A DNA stretch of 64,000 nt from Hofstenia miamia (GCA_004352715.1 SCFE01000033.1:2207088-2271087); one strand, 5' to 3'. Positions 13,598-26,955 are shown, counted from the first letter of the stretch. Numbers and translations are program-made. The notes: generated by a model from the sequence alone, not told the origin.

Positions 13598-13996
13598 TTA
13601 CAAAGTGAAAAAGCATTGCCACAACCATGCAGTTGAGGTTTGTTCAAAAACATGAACTACCTTCTTCTCTGAGACGCCTTTAACTACCCTGCGACTCAGA
13701 AAACTCTCTATATGGTCGTCGTTTTTACTTACGAATACATAGATGTTAGTCAACAATAGTAAATTAAATTTAGTGATAAACATGAGATTGAATATAATAA
13801 GTTAAAGAGTTGAAATTACCTCGTTAAACACAAACAGAATATAATTACCCTCTCCTATAATCACAAATGCGGCTGCGAAAATCTTTAATTTATTGATATC
13901 ACTTTTACTAGAATAGCGCAATAAACCATGCTTGAAAATTGATCTAATACAAATAAAACTTGAAAATTCATTTCTTAAACCATTTATGTTCATCAT
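13598..13996 (-). other. Possible minus-strand exon remnants, unrecognised
   Basis: Two adjacent minus-strand open stretches look more coding-like than the surroundings. The upstream one (13996-13813) ends FVIIGEGNYILFVFNE at a plausible donor (GAG|GTAATT). The downstream one contains VSKNDDHIESFLSRR and VKGVSEKK before another GT (AAG|GTAGTT). The short hydrophobic strands and an SKNDD turn would suit a beta-propeller blade, but the two pieces do not join in phase with any acceptor I could find. The stretch could be chance or a decayed gene. Confidence 0.2.
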
Positions 13997-14032
13997 ATCC
14001 CTAAAATCATAATTTTACAATAAAACTCTGAA

Positions 14033-14035
<3 letters not shown>

Positions 14036-14064
<29 letters not shown>

Positions 14065-14192
14065 NNNNNNNNNNNNNNNNNNNNNNNNNNNNNNNNNNNN
14101 NNNNNNNNNNNNNNNNNNNNNNNNNNNNNNNNNNNNNNNNNNNNNNNNNNNNNNNNNNNNNNNNNNNNNNNNNNNNNNNNNNNNNNNNNNNN

Positions 14193-14223
<31 letters not shown>
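14036..14223. repeat. TA microsatellite with assembly gap
   Basis: TA repeats on both sides of a 128-base N gap (14065-14192). Confidence 0.95.
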
Positions 14224-14225
<2 letters not shown>

Positions 14226-17200
14226 GCTAAATGTGAAAAGTAACATCTTTCGTATGCCTTCAATTAGGTTCATCTTCGACAAATTGTCCTAATCAAATGG
14301 CATACTGCATGGCATACTGCAGCGCGTTTCAATTCTTGGGTGAATTCCGATTTGTGTGGATATCATTTAGATTTTTCCTAACCCCTCTTAAAGATGATTG
14401 GGGAATTCCAAGTTCCAATAAACGTCGTCGGATGAAAGTTGTTGAATTATTTTCAACCTTTGACCTTATTTGCATTTTTAGTAGGATCTTATCTTGAAAT
14501 TCGTTCGATAATCACTTTGGCTTTTAATTATTGTGTAAGTTTGAAGATACTGAACTTCACCATAATTTACTTCCAGCATATGAAAAATAAAACATTTTGG
14601 AGAACATCAATACTATTTAGGAATCATATAAAATTGAAAGGGCCAATGACTTTGATTCACCAATATATATATATATATGTATATATATATATGCTTGTGT
14701 GTATTTTGGATAAAATAACTTATAACACTTGAACAGTTGGGAAATATTTAAGATAGCATTTACGATGAATGATCACATTTAACTACATGAAAGAAAAAAG
14801 GAAAAGAAATAATTGAAATTGGCCAAACAAAATTAATCAATGAAAAAGAAAATACTGTTTTGGAAATCCCAATAAGTGTTTAAAGCTTTATTTGTATATT
14901 GATATTATGTGAAAAGGATTTTAAAATAAATAATAATAATATATGTGGCTTTAAGTAATTAGAAGTTAGTGAGTTACAACGTTGGGCTTCTATTCTGGTT
15001 TAAAGGATCAAATAATGTTGAGAAATTAATGGAAACTAAATGAAAAATTAATTCGAAAAGTGGGTACGATATGTATGCCCTTCGTTTTAGACTGACGCTT
15101 AAATAATTAAATGAATAGGCTATAATACATATGAAGAAATTGATTTGAGAATTAACACTTTTCATTGTTATCAGATATATATTTTAGCTTACTGTAAGAT
15201 ATTATTGCTATACCGAAGGTATGACAACAGCTATCCCTCGAGATATGCGACTAATTAATCCTTCAATACTACCGCAGATCTAGAAATCTCATAACTTGAA
15301 TATAATAACTAATGGGAGAAGAATCAATTATGCCAAGAATTCTATCATTCTTGACAAAAATATTATTACAATACCTTAAACTTGATATGCACTACTGCTT
15401 TAAAAGTAATTGTATACAAACCAATTTAAAACTTATTCATGTCCACAAAACATTTATCAAGAGTTAATTGGGAGAAAATTCCAAAGCATCCGCTCTCGAA
15501 AATGGCTCAGAAGTAATTGAATCGGAGATCCACATTTAGCACTATCACAGAGCGAATACGGACTCACAGAGTCTCTCTATGTACACTATTAGAACTAGAA
15601 TGATGTTGATTAGGTTGGGTAAAAGGATTAAAACACATTTGAAGTATTTAAACAGTTTTCTTTAATTTAGTTTTTGTTATTCCATATTGATGCTTCATTT
15701 ATATTGTAATAGTAATAATCTAGTACATGTACTCTGTTTGGTTGCAAAAGAGAGCAACCTGACGTCTTCCCTGCGTTTATTGGGCTTTTTCTCAAGCCTT
15801 TGACTTGCGACGCTAATTAGATACGCTTAGACTCAAATTTAGCATTTTGAAATAATATTTTAATTAACTTAAAAATCGCATAACCCAAATTTCTCACGCA
15901 TAACTTGAAGGATCATCGCTAATATTTTTGCCGCATAACTGGAAACTCGCAGAACTTAAAACAGCACATCTCAAAGGAAAGCTGTATATGAAAATTTATT
16001 TTGAAACCATATGTGAGCATAACACCTTCTAAATACTACAACTTATATATATATATATATAATGTAAATAAAATCTTGAGTTCACATAGTACGACTGGAA
16101 AATTTAAACAAAGGAAATCTTTGAAGATGAGGTAAGAATGTGTTGAAAAATGGAAGTTTAAGCTTAGTTCTTAAGAGTGTATTAATAATGCTATTGATGT
16201 CAGTGCCCATTTAGCTTTCTTTTTCAAAAACGCTGCTATTCGAGCTAAATTGCATTTGTCTGGCTGAAGGTGCCAATTTGACTGAAACGCATTTAATTTA
16301 TATTGAAAAAGTCATACATTCATCAAAAACAATGGCAATAGCCGCTCGGGACATTAATGATTTCATAAAATTTATAATATCTCCATTGAAACAATTTTTA
16401 AATATAAAACATTTAAACATAAATCTATCTAAACTTACAGCCGCACAGCTAATCACAAAAGGATGATACGACATCCAAAATTGTAACAAGAATATATATG
16501 TATATATAATCTCTATTTGTACAAATCACACTATGCTCTCTTAATCAGTATTTAAAATCACTTAGTTCTTTTTGTAAAAATTGTAATACAAATGAAAAAA
16601 TTCAAAGTAGATTTTAAAAAGGTTAAAACCCTTTTATGTTCGGTTTCAAAATGTGAAGGTTTTACAGGTTTTCTACACATGTCTGACACAATAACCACTG
16701 AAATCTCATACGCTATTTTGAGCCAAAATACATTTCCCTATTAATATTTTCAAATGTTTTCAGCATGGATCTATTTTATCAAATTCAAAACAACTATGAT
16801 TACATCTTTTCATTGATAACAATGCCCTACTTGAAATTAATTTATGGACTTTAAGTTAATATTTTTTGCTTTATTACAAAAAATAATTTGATAATTCTTA
16901 GCCTTCCAAAGAGCAGTCTTATATTTAATCAAAATATCAAATTTTAATAGAACACATTAAAAGCAAATATATTCTCTCTACCAAAATTGCAATCGAAAAG
17001 ATATTTCTACCTACGACCCATGGCCAATTTAATGTACTATGTTGACCATGCACCATCTAATCAATAAGTCAGACAGTCTATATCTGTGATATGCCTTATT
17101 TCAAAATGCTAATTAAAATGATATATGTATTAGAAGAAACGAACGATAATAATACAAAATGAATTGATGTATGCTTATGTAAGAATTCAACTTTTTAAAT

Positions 17201-20200
17201 ATGTTTGTAAATCTATCCTGTCGACATATTGGTAATTTTTCTATGGACCATAATGGAATGCGTTCAAGAACTTAGATCTAAAGAGAAATTCATTTTTATC
17301 ATTTAATCTTGTTTAAGAAAACTGAAAGGATTTGGTTCCTTTAAACAACTGAAGTCTATATCATTCATTTAGTTCTTCAATTACTCGCTTAAGTAACAAA
17401 AACGCTTGAAATTTTTCATGTCAGCCAAGATCTCCGCCTATTAATGTGTTAGACATTGAGTTGACTAAGTGAGTAGAACTAAATAATATATAGTCTTGTT
17501 TTCACAACTATTTTAAAACAATTAATTTACAAAGGAAGTTGAATTACGGAAAGGCGGCAAAAAGAAGGCTACCCAAGTACACTAATTAAGGCATACCAAT
17601 TTATCCATGTAAAATAGCAGGAGATGCTGCATCCAGAAAAATGTGACTAAAGTATTAAGAGTGACTGCTAACAATAAATTACCCTGGGTCATAGCTTCTA
17701 GTGTTTTAGAAGTCTATGCCTGTGCTTAACCTGCATTCTAAACTGTATAACAAAGAATTCTGAAATACTCTAAAAGGTTTAAATATTAAAAAACACTTGA
17801 AAATTTAAAATTTTTTTAGAAAAGTAAAAAGTAAAAAATCCATATAAAAATATTTTGTGTTTTAAACTGATCATTTTTATGATCGTTTTATGAATATTTT
17901 CCTTTTTCTTTCAAATGAAATTTAGAAATCAGATGCGACGATCTTTTTTCTAATTAATGCTGAATGCGGGATTTCATTTTCATGTAATATCGTTAAAAGT
18001 AAAATAGATACTAAGCATTCCCTGAAATCCTTTTAATAATTGGTTTGAGAAATTTGCAAATTTCAAAACCTATGTAAAGAGTCAGTGTATTTCCAAAGAA
18101 ATATTGTATAAATTCTGATTTTTTTATTCAGTCCCCCCGTGATTGTCGTTTGAGATTGTGAGTCTAGAACTCCTTGTTTATAATTGAGAATGAAGTGGGT
18201 AAAATTCTCAAATTATATTATCTTATAATTGTATTTTTGATATTAAACTTATATTCAGGCAAACAATGCACAAACCTTCTTTATTTGTATTCACCCTTAA
18301 CACAATTATTGCATCAATACAATACAATACAAAAACACTTTATTGCTTATTAATCAAAGAAATTTCACTATTTATCAAATTTTTAAAAACTCAAAATTTC
18401 TTATAAGCAAATTCTTAGAATTGCATATAGTAAAATTACACACTAAGAAATTAGTAAAAATATTATTAAATGCATATAAATCAATAAATTTTTGTTGAAA
18501 TAAATCTTTTAATTGCTTTTTAACTTTTGAAGCTTAAAGAGATCAATATTTGTATTTGTATTGATGTAATTTGCTAAAGAAGAAATTAACTGTTTTACTC
18601 TTGGTAATTTTGCAAATCACTCAATATCATTTATAAAATTCATATTTGATAAATATTTCCTAATTTTCCTTAAAATTTATTGTAATTATTAAAATACACT
18701 TTCGCTATTATTTAAGCTTTACAAGTTCATTTTGGAAAATTTGAAAATGCGAATTTGGAGAGCAAAAGACAAATGTATATTCACTATAGAACAACCAATA
18801 GCAAAATTTAATGAAACACTCAAAAACACAAAAATAAGTTATTCGATGGAATTATCGTATTTGTGTGAGAAAATATTGAATTGTAACCACTTGAAGTAAA
18901 AAAACATGTATATGATGAATTCATTTTATTGACTAAATTATACTCGGTAGCTTTATGTATTGGTATTAGATTGTGTAATAGATGCTCTGAAATTTTTAAG
19001 CAAATTTACAGCTGTTGTAAATTTGTGTTTGGTGTTGAAGGACTTGTGATTGGCAAGTCCATAAAGTATACATGTGCACATTGTTGCAATGCTGATCATG
19101 CTAAAGCATAGTAAATTTACATGTCGTTTAGTTGGGCTGAACACTACTGTTTTCATTAATTTCTAGACAAGAAATAGCGGAATTTGCGTCTTATTTAGTC
19201 AAGAAAATATCTCAAAAAATATTGTAGCCAATTAATAATAATCCAAAATAAAAACAGATTTTTCCTATATTGAAGAAAAAATCTGAATTTTCCACTCAAT
19301 GACTAATTGCTAAGTATATTTTTATTCAATGACAATCTGCATGAAATTGTGAGCTAAATATACTAAATACTTTTGATTTAAAAATCCAAATTTATGACAC
19401 GGTATATATTTTCACCAGATGGCTATTTATAATACAAAAGCACTTCGATTAATTAAAATGCAGCAATGTTGAATTAAATAGTAGCTACATATCCACTAAA
19501 GAGCCTCATGTGTATTTCCTTAAAGTATATGCATTACTTCACGATCGAATTTTACCTTAGCTTATAACAAACATATGTGTTCAATTTAAATATTCCCCAT
19601 TTCCTGGAAATTTGCATCATCCAATTTCCTTTGTTGAAAAAGTCAAATTTTTCATTTTAAATTTAAAATTTTCTGCCATTAACAGCATAATTTGGTATTA
19701 GTAACTTTATCTAAAAGGTCTTTTTAATACCTAATGACTTAAATTACAAGATACGTTTAACAAATCAATCCTTAATTTAAACTCCATTCCGGCTCATCAG
19801 TTTGAAAATTGAAGAAGACGTTTGGTGAGAATTTAATTGGTGTTTGCCTGTTGATACAAATTGCTTAATGATATCGTAATATTGTAAATTAATTTTGTGA
19901 GAGATAGGTGAATATTGAATCTAAATGGCGCTGATTTTTTAAAAAAAATGTTTTGAAAATTTAAAAGCTTTGTCATTAACCATAAATTCACTCAATCAAC
20001 CTTTGTTAATTTCAATTGATTATTGCAAAGAAAATTATATAACGGTAGTTAATGAATTTCTAAGGCAGTTATTTAGCCATTCATTATTCCTATCAAAATT
20101 AATTGCCATGAAAAAGTTCTGTCTGAATATGTTTATTGCGCACGCCTTTTAATAAACTCGTATTCTCGTATCATATTATAAATTAATAAAAGTGCATAAA

Positions 20201-20478
20201 GAAGCACATATGTTAATTCTTAATTAAAATTTAACTTTAAGTACTATCCTAGATGCTAAGCAAGCCATACATTTAAGTAGGCAATGTGCTAAGTCAAGGC
20301 TACGTTAAATTTCGTTTATTATAGACAGATTCCAATTTTTGAAGAATTTGTAGAAATCCGATACGAAATTAAGGCTAAGCATAATCAAGAGAAAGTTCAC
20401 TAAAATTGCTTAACGTTGGAAATGATTCATCGATGAAGATCAAAATGAATTCACCTAGTTTAATGCTAATTAAGTTTG
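14224..20478. other. AT-rich DNA, no gene recognised
   Basis: Contains TA tracts at 14663-14692 and 16044-16062. Open stretches of about 60-95 codons occur at 14297-14732, on both strands at 16278-16489, and at 18929-19156. None shows a recognisable motif or consistent splice sites. A small GC-richer island at 15735-15830 has no inverted partner. No RNA gene was seen. Confidence 0.45.
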
Positions 20479-20879
20479 CAGTGGGCATGGGTAAACCCTA
20501 CGGGTATGGGTGTCAAATTTCTTTAAGGGAAGTCCACAGGAAAAGTACTTCTTACAAACGACTTCTCATTTGTAAAGTACATTACCTAACTATAATAATT
20601 TACATATTATTTATGCAATACAAATTTACGATTCTGACTCGTAATCTCTTCAAATCAGCATGAATGTATGGGCTTTTCTATTGTCCAACGGGCTTTTCAA
20701 ATTTGGAAACGGGCTTAGAGACTACTGGGCTTTTCTAATACGGGTATGGGTAAGGCCAGGCTTCAAATTTTAGACAATGGGTTTTCCATGGGTTTGTTCA
20801 GCCAATTTGCGGGTTCCTTAGGGTTTCTGAGGGTATGGGATGGGTATGCGGTTTAGAATTAATACCCACGGCAACACTC
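20479..20879. mobile_element. hAT-like element with GGGTATGGG word arrays
   Basis: The left end starts CAGTGGGCATGGGTA and the reverse complement of the right end reads GAGTGTTGCCGTGGGTA, so the ends are related inverted repeats in hAT style. Near both ends short G-rich words recur: ACGGGTATGGGT (left); ACGGGTATGGGTAAGG, CAATGGGTTTTCC, GGGTATGGGATGGGTATG (right). Flanking 8-mers do not match, so the target duplication is lost or the copy is rearranged. The open frame at 20406-20663 runs across the boundary and is fortuitous. Confidence 0.55.
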
Positions 20880-23800
20880 ATGCAAACACACAGTCTACAG
20901 AATATTTCGCTTACTATACGTAATATGTTTTTCTGTACATCCCTGTTAATTAATAAGTAGACCCTATGTGAAGATTATTACCTTGTGTTTAACAATTCCT
21001 AATACATGAGAGTAAGCACATTTATATTACAAAGTAATAATTTTTTGTATGCATAGTCCATTAAAATAGAATATAGGAGTCAATATTGCCATGAACAATT
21101 AAAAATAATAGCTCATTTACCCCTAATTTTCGCTAGGTACCTACTCTTAATTTTAAAGATCTATATTCACAAACAATGCTATGATATGTATGGCGTCCTG
21201 TCAAGGCTTGGGTATTTTACAGAATTCTAGATTAATTGGTTCTGGGTGGAGTTTCAAACTGCAATCATTCAGGTCACATTCAAATGGTTTAATTGTTTGA
21301 AAATTCGTACTTTGATCTTTAATCTAAATTGCATTTTGGAATGATAAATAAATGGGAAACTCAGCTTTAAGCTCTCTCTTAGGTTCTTGAGAACTCTTCA
21401 ATCTCAGGTGCGTCGCGGATATTAACTGGATAATAAACCTGAGAAAAATTCACTTTTTATTAATCAGACAATTAAAAACAAAGAATTTCACGCAATTTAA
21501 TATCTCGCCTAGGAAGCTTGCGCCCATAACCCACATAAAAGGAAACGCTAACTTATGTTTTCATTAATGGATTTCAGATGTTGCTATTAAATTAACGGAA
21601 TTGATATTTAAATTTTCATTTGAATTTTACACAATAGCACTTCGTTAAATTTTCATTAGTGTTAAAAAGAATTTAGCCTTCTAAAATGTAATAAACTTTA
21701 ATGAAATGAATAAATTTATAACGAATATTTTGAAAAGTTTTGTGAACTGCTTTCAGAAAACAATGCTTCCGTTTTGAAAAGTTTATTGCGCTCTTCGAAA
21801 TAGCGAGTAACGTTAATTGCTGATAAATCTAGAAAACCGAAAATAGCAAACGAGTTGTTTTTCTATCTATTGGATGAAACTCGATATTGTTAGCAAATGT
21901 GAACAGCAATTCTATCAATGCTAGGATATATATTTTTGAAGAAAAAACCATTTTCATGATTTCCTCAGTTCGACAAATTAGACTAGCTATTGTTAATAGC
22001 TACAATCAAAGATTATTTCAAGATATTTTTGACAATGAATTGACTTTTCGAGATCAATCATAGATCTAATCTAAAAAACATTATTGAATCCAAATATGAG
22101 AGCTTCCCTTAGTAGTTTAACTCTAGCAGTCTTTATCAGTACTTAATTGATTTCAGGATCATAAAATAACTAAATGGGATAATTAGTTCGTGTACCTATG
22201 TCTACTTGTGCCTTTTTATACAGGAGGCCTCTGACCATAATAGTGTTGAGTACATAAAAGGGTGAAGAGGTCCTTAACTTGTAAATGCATTTAGCTGGGA
22301 AACTACAATGTAAAATACTCTAAAACTATATCAGACTAAATTTAACGAAATTATTTAGAACAATTCTTTGCTTATAGAAGCTTGAAATGTTAACTATGGC
22401 TCTCTAGCCGTACTTGCGATGATACTAATGCATTAGCAATGCTTAATCTATTTTAGCATTACATTCAAATGTGGAGAATTGAATATGCGTATAAATTTTC
22501 AACTAGTTTTTTCTCAATTTCTAAAAAGTATAATTGACAAGTAGTTTAGACTTTAATTGAAGGCATTCTATTTCCCTGAATTATTAATGAGTTGTAATTA
22601 AGAACGACAGGCAAGTATTACTTTCAATGGAAATAATTATAAGAATGACAGATATTACTGAAGGCACTTTGTAGTAGATATCTACATTTACTCTTCAATT
22701 AAGAATGCAAACATTTCTACAGTTTAGAATTGGATTTTATAAAATGCCTTTCAAATCTCTTCAGAATTACAATGAGCTTTATTTCCGGCGTTGATTTGTA
22801 CCTGTATTTGGAACAATGTCCTATGTGTATAGTACGTCCTCAGCATAAAGTCAGTCGCCTCCATAAACTTACTTTAATCATTCTTCCAACTCCAATCTCA
22901 CATAAAAATTAACCTCTGAAAATATAAAATCTATGGTTTGAATAGAATCGTTTATTTTCTTCAATAACAAAATTTCGAATAGTTTCAGTTAAATTAGCAT
23001 ATATTATGAAGTTTCCAGAGCAATCTCAAATCAGACGAGCATTTAGAGGAGTCCGAGAGATGTAGGCGACAGACCCCTAATTTGGACAAAAACAAAGGTA
23101 TCTGCATTTTCAAGTTTACGGTTAGGGTCAATTTTGAGGTATGGACTAAAACGTGGCACTGGGCACGAGTAAAATGAAATCAAACACAAGAACAACTTAA
23201 TTTCTGTTATGTGCTATAAAATTATTTTGATTACAATATTTAATAAACTAATAAATTTACAAATATCAGATATTTGTTTATAAACATTGAAGAGTGTGTC
23301 ATATTATTGTAAGATCAGTTTTGACATGAGATCCTTGCCCAATGACTAACAAGAGTACTAGCATTTCTCAAATAGCACTGAAAAACAATTTAAGCAAGAC
23401 AAAGACTAAGCAAAATGTAGAAATTACTTCATTTGTTTGTTCATATTTTTCAAATGTAGCTCTGTGAACATGTTAAAGTAGGTAACATTAAATTAGTGAT
23501 TATATTTTTGTAGATTGAACACGAGTTCAAAGATTTAGATATTGTTCAAAGTAATCGTGTAAACCAAACTTTCTAAATTTACTATTTTCCATACTTTTTT
23601 TAATACTTACACAACATTTTGATTTGCAAACTTGATCAAACAATGAATCCATCGAGATTCTCATCACAGGTGCTTTAAATACAACTGAAGAATCTAAGGC
23701 GGTAGGTGATATGTATATTCATCTTAGGACCATGCACAAATGATACAACTTTTGTTGCTACATCAATTGGAAGAGAAATCATTCAATTTATATCAAACTT

Positions 23801-24068
23801 ATCATATAACATTGCTCGCTATTTTGGCTAGCAACAAAAGTTGTATTAATTGTGGGGGTCTATTTCCCAATTTTAAGAGTTTAGTTAAAGAAATGAAATT
23901 CTTAATCGGTAAAAACCTCAGAGAATAACTTAATATTTGATCATATCCAAAAGCTTATAATTTCTTATTACAGGGACCATTTACTTGAGGCTTGGTGGTA
24001 AATATATGTCCCACCCAAACAAATCCATTTTTCTAGACGAATAATCTTAGGATAGTGACAAGTTAATA
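20880..24068. other. AT-rich DNA with a small hairpin
   Basis: No gene recognised. At 23744-23759 and 23830-23845 a perfect 16-base inverted repeat (tacaacttttgttgct and its complement) encloses a 70-base spacer. A 60-codon stretch at 22730-22912 and a 62-codon stretch at 23740-23928 show no motifs. Confidence 0.45.
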
Positions 24069-24167
24069 TACGAGGGAGAGTCAAAAAGTAATGATAATTT
24101 TATAAAACAGTGACAATAATTTCAGAATCTTGTATTCTGACAAAAAGTTTCTACACCATGATTTTCG

Positions 24168-24452
24168 TTAAATCATTAACATGATAGTCACTCGTCGGTC
24201 TTGCTCAACTGCCTTTTGAACAGCGATGATGATGTCTTCTGATCTGGACGTTCTGGGTCTGCCACTCCTTTGTTCATCTTCCACCGAATCTCTGCCCTGT
24301 TTGAATTCACGAATCCATCGGTAGACAGTGGGATCTGGAGGAGCACTATCCTCGTAGACAGAGCTCAATGCATTAATCATGTCAGCCGGCTTCCAACCAA
24401 GTTTCGTTAGAAACTTGACATTGCTGCGAATTTCAATTTTGGTGCTCTCCAT
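24168..24452 (-). pseudogene. Mariner transposase N-terminal domain, complete start
   Basis: A 94-codon frame starts MESTKIEIRSNVKFLTKLGW and runs through the paired helix-turn-helix region and GRP linker to RRVTI, then ends after four unrelated residues. Just upstream on the minus strand is a TATATAAGG box about 15 bases before the ATG, as expected of a mariner 5' region. Its core is identical to the copy 648 bp to the right. It occupies the place where the C-terminal catalytic part should be, directly before the left inverted repeat. Confidence 0.85.
24187..24415. repeat. 229-bp perfect direct repeat, copy 1 (copy 2 at 24835-25063)
   Basis: By eye the two segments are identical without indels at a constant offset of 648 bases, although the rest of the window's elements are heavily decayed. 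Either a very recent duplication or an assembly join between two mariner copies at the lone N (24500). Confidence 0.85.
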
Positions 24453-24500
24453 TGATTGAACCTTATATAGCGTAAAACGCTAGACTTTGAATTGGTTTTN

Positions 24501-24834
24501 TGCTGGCGCGTTGTCATGATGAAAAATGATGTGTCGGCTCAGCTTACCAGGTCGCTTTCTCGCAATTGCTCTGCGAAGTTTCAGCAGGACCGCCTCGTAG
24601 TAGAAAAATCCAAGTTTCGTCGCCGGTGACGATTCGCATGTGAAAATCCTCGCGATCAGTGTCCAAACGATTGAGAAGATTCGTAGCACATTCGATGCGC
24701 TGGGCCTTGTGTTCGGGGCGCAGCATGTGAGGCACCCATCGAGCACTGAGCTTGCTGAGCTCAAGATTCTCTTTTAGGATGGCATGGACACTGCCGTGGG
24801 AGATGCCAACTTCTTCCGCAATAGCATCGATAGT
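24501..24834 (-). pseudogene. Mariner transposase catalytic region, partial
   Basis: Shifting minus-strand frames give AIAEEVGISHGSVHAIL (end of the DNA-binding domain), then VPHMLRPEHKAQRIE, and TGDETWIF, which holds the first catalytic Asp. Then comes RHIIFHHDNAPA, which holds the second catalytic Asp. The sequence stops at a single N (24500), exactly after the second motif. The region with the third Asp (D,D34D) is absent, so no active enzyme could be made. Confidence 0.85.
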
Positions 24835-25063
24835 GTCACTCGTCGGTCTTGCTCAACTGCCTTTTGAACAGCGATGATGATGTCTTCTGATCTGGACGTT
24901 CTGGGTCTGCCACTCCTTTGTTCATCTTCCACCGAATCTCTGCCCTGTTTGAATTCACGAATCCATCGGTAGACAGTGGGATCTGGAGGAGCACTATCCT
25001 CGTAGACAGAGCTCAATGCATTAATCATGTCAGCCGGCTTCCAACCAAGTTTCGTTAGAAACT
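24774..25063 (-). pseudogene. Mariner transposase N-terminal domain, truncated copy
   Basis: Encodes FLTKLGWKPADMINALS, then DPTVYRWIREFKQGRDSVED and RSGRPRTSRSED. These are the paired helix-turn-helix DNA-binding region and the GRP linker motif of mariner transposases. The normal start and first residues (MESTKIEIRS in the other copy) are missing at 25064, where the frame meets unrelated sequence. After RRVT a two-base insertion shifts the frame into the catalytic part, whose correct reading is IDAIAEEVGISHGSVH. The stretch 24835-25063 is identical base for base to 24187-24415. Confidence 0.85.
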
Positions 25064-25198
25064 GACTCAGTTCAAATCACGGGTATGAATAGCTATTTCA
25101 AATAAGACAAAACTTGTTTTCCTTCTACTTAAATTTTAAATGGCATAGATATTATCATTACTTTTTGACTCACCCTCGTATATATATATATATATATA

Positions 25199-26599
25199 AA
25201 GTTTCAGCCAAATTGCTAATTGTCCTCGAACTTTTTGTTTTTTCAACTTGAGCATAATATTCCTGTTTGATAAATCTGATCACTGATTTGGAAATGACAA
25301 TAATTAAATAAATCATGTCGTTAAAAGGGAGTTTGTCAACCAATGTGTGAAAAATATTATATTGATTTTAGTTTCTTGCAATTCATTTTGGCAATCATTC
25401 ATCAACTCCCTTAAGGGCTGCAGGTACATATTTGTACCAGCTTAGTCTAGCGTCATAGATGCATTTCAAAAATTAATTTTTGTGATACGTTTTTACTACT
25501 AAAGCAGCTTTAGTTTTCATATGGGACTCAAATGGTTATTATTATAATTGTATTCATTGAGAACTGAACGTTTTAACACAGACACGCCAACAGGCTTCTA
25601 CTAAAGACTATAAATTACTCTGATTACAGAATTGGGTAGGTTTCCTTAAGGGAGTGCAATGCTAGCAATCTTGCTAAAAATGTACAGTAGCACACAAAAA
25701 TCCAGACAAATTTTTGGACAAAAATCGCCTTGATGGCAATAGCAAATTCAAATTCGTGCATAAATGTATAAAAATCTATATAAAATACTTTTATCTCACG
25801 TTTTTGGACAAATTTATATCTCTCACAAAGCAGAGATTATTCTGTAGACTGATTTTCGGTACACGTTTTTCAAATTTGGCATTGAAACAGCAATTATATA
25901 AAGAAGTAATTCATAACTAACCAAGATCTCAAGTTTGCAACTACTTTTCATTAAATTTTTTGATGTACTTAAGCAAGGTAGAATTATTTTAAAATACATT
26001 CTACAACTCTTAAAACTAAACTGCTCACCATTAAAGTAAAATTATTTCAGAAAATGTCCATGCATTTGTAATTTTACTGATTTCCATTTAAAATCATCAA
26101 TAATTTTAATTATTTTACTTGTTTGCAATCTATTAATTATTTTTGAACACCCTTTTTAGAAACATCTTTATGCTGATTGTAGCGGATTTTCTTAATTTGA
26201 TAAATTCAATCCACTTGTTTACACTTTCATGGGTCAATAATCAAACAAATTCAATTTTAATAATGAGTTTACATTATTGTAATTAATTTTTATAATTTTT
26301 TTAATTCCTGATATTTGAATTTTAATATTTATTCTCAATGTCATTTCAAGAATTCAAAATAATTACAAGTATTCTAAACTTCAAACTTTCATTTAATAAT
26401 TCAAAAAAAATACATGAATATTGGCGACTGATCTGCAAAACTGAAAAAAAATGAAACACAATTATTTAATTAAATATTTATTTGAATTTTTATAACATAG
26501 GCAAGGTATACTAATCACATATTTGAAATATCACGAAAAAAATATTTGACTCGAATTTTATAAGTATGAAATTAATGTTGAAAAAATGTGCTCCAATCT
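25199..26599. other. AT-rich intergenic DNA
   Basis: Starts with the TA tract following the mariner (about 25179-25198). No gene, inverted-end element or RNA supported. The frame at 25714-25920 has no motif. Confidence 0.5.
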
Positions 26600-26607
26600 T
26601 GATGAAT

Positions 26608-26955
26608 CAGGCCCATAGCCAGCATTATCACCTAAGAGGGGTCAAAACGCATTCGTGAGGGGTTGAGGGGAATCTAAACTAAAATTGTACAAAGTCTTTA
26701 CACTATTTTAATTTTGTCGTATTTATGGGCGTACGCGGGATTTTTTGACGGGTGAGGTCATCTAGTAGTGAAAATATAGACAAAATAGATCTTAGAAATA
26801 TATTTCACTGCATTATTGAAAGCAAAGTTACAACAATTGAATTAATGAATTTTATTTTTACATCCTGAGTTTGCTTTTAGCTTTGTTGACAAGGAGGGGT
26901 CGCCGGACCATCCAAATGGGGTTCGTCTGCCCTTAACCTCGTGGCTAAGGGCCTG
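26608..26955. mobile_element. hAT-type miniature element (348 bp)
   Basis: Left end CAGGCCCATAGCCAGCATT; the right end reverse complemented starts CAGGCCCTTAGCCACGAGG. Flanking 8-mers tgatgaat (26600-26607) and tgataaat (26956-26963) match at 7 of 8, a hAT-style target duplication. The interior at 26728-26760 (ggcgtacgcgggattttttg) is a separate repeat module also present at 57779-57811, so one element has probably inserted into another. No transposase. Confidence 0.85.

Larger units (their letters stand above)
24071..25178 (-). mobile_element. Tc1/mariner-type (mariner) transposon, rearranged
   Basis: Inverted terminal repeats define both ends. The left reads cgagggagagtcaaaaagta and the right, reverse complemented, reads cgagggtgagtcaaaaagta, continuing in common for several more bases. 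Each end abuts a TA, the usual mariner target duplication. The transposase region is on the minus strand. The order from the right end is: 5' UTR, truncated N-terminal domain (25063-24835), catalytic part, then a second promoter-like stretch with another intact N-terminal domain (24452-24187), then the left end. The copy lacks the third catalytic Asp region, so it is inactive. Confidence 0.9.

Noticed and set aside
16278-16489. Opposed 62-codon frames, the minus one faintly receptor-like (ISCAAVSLDRFMF)
   Set aside because: Too short, with no further transmembrane segments or consistent exons nearby.
20406-20663. 85-codon plus-strand frame
   Set aside because: It straddles the boundary of the word-array element and has no motif.
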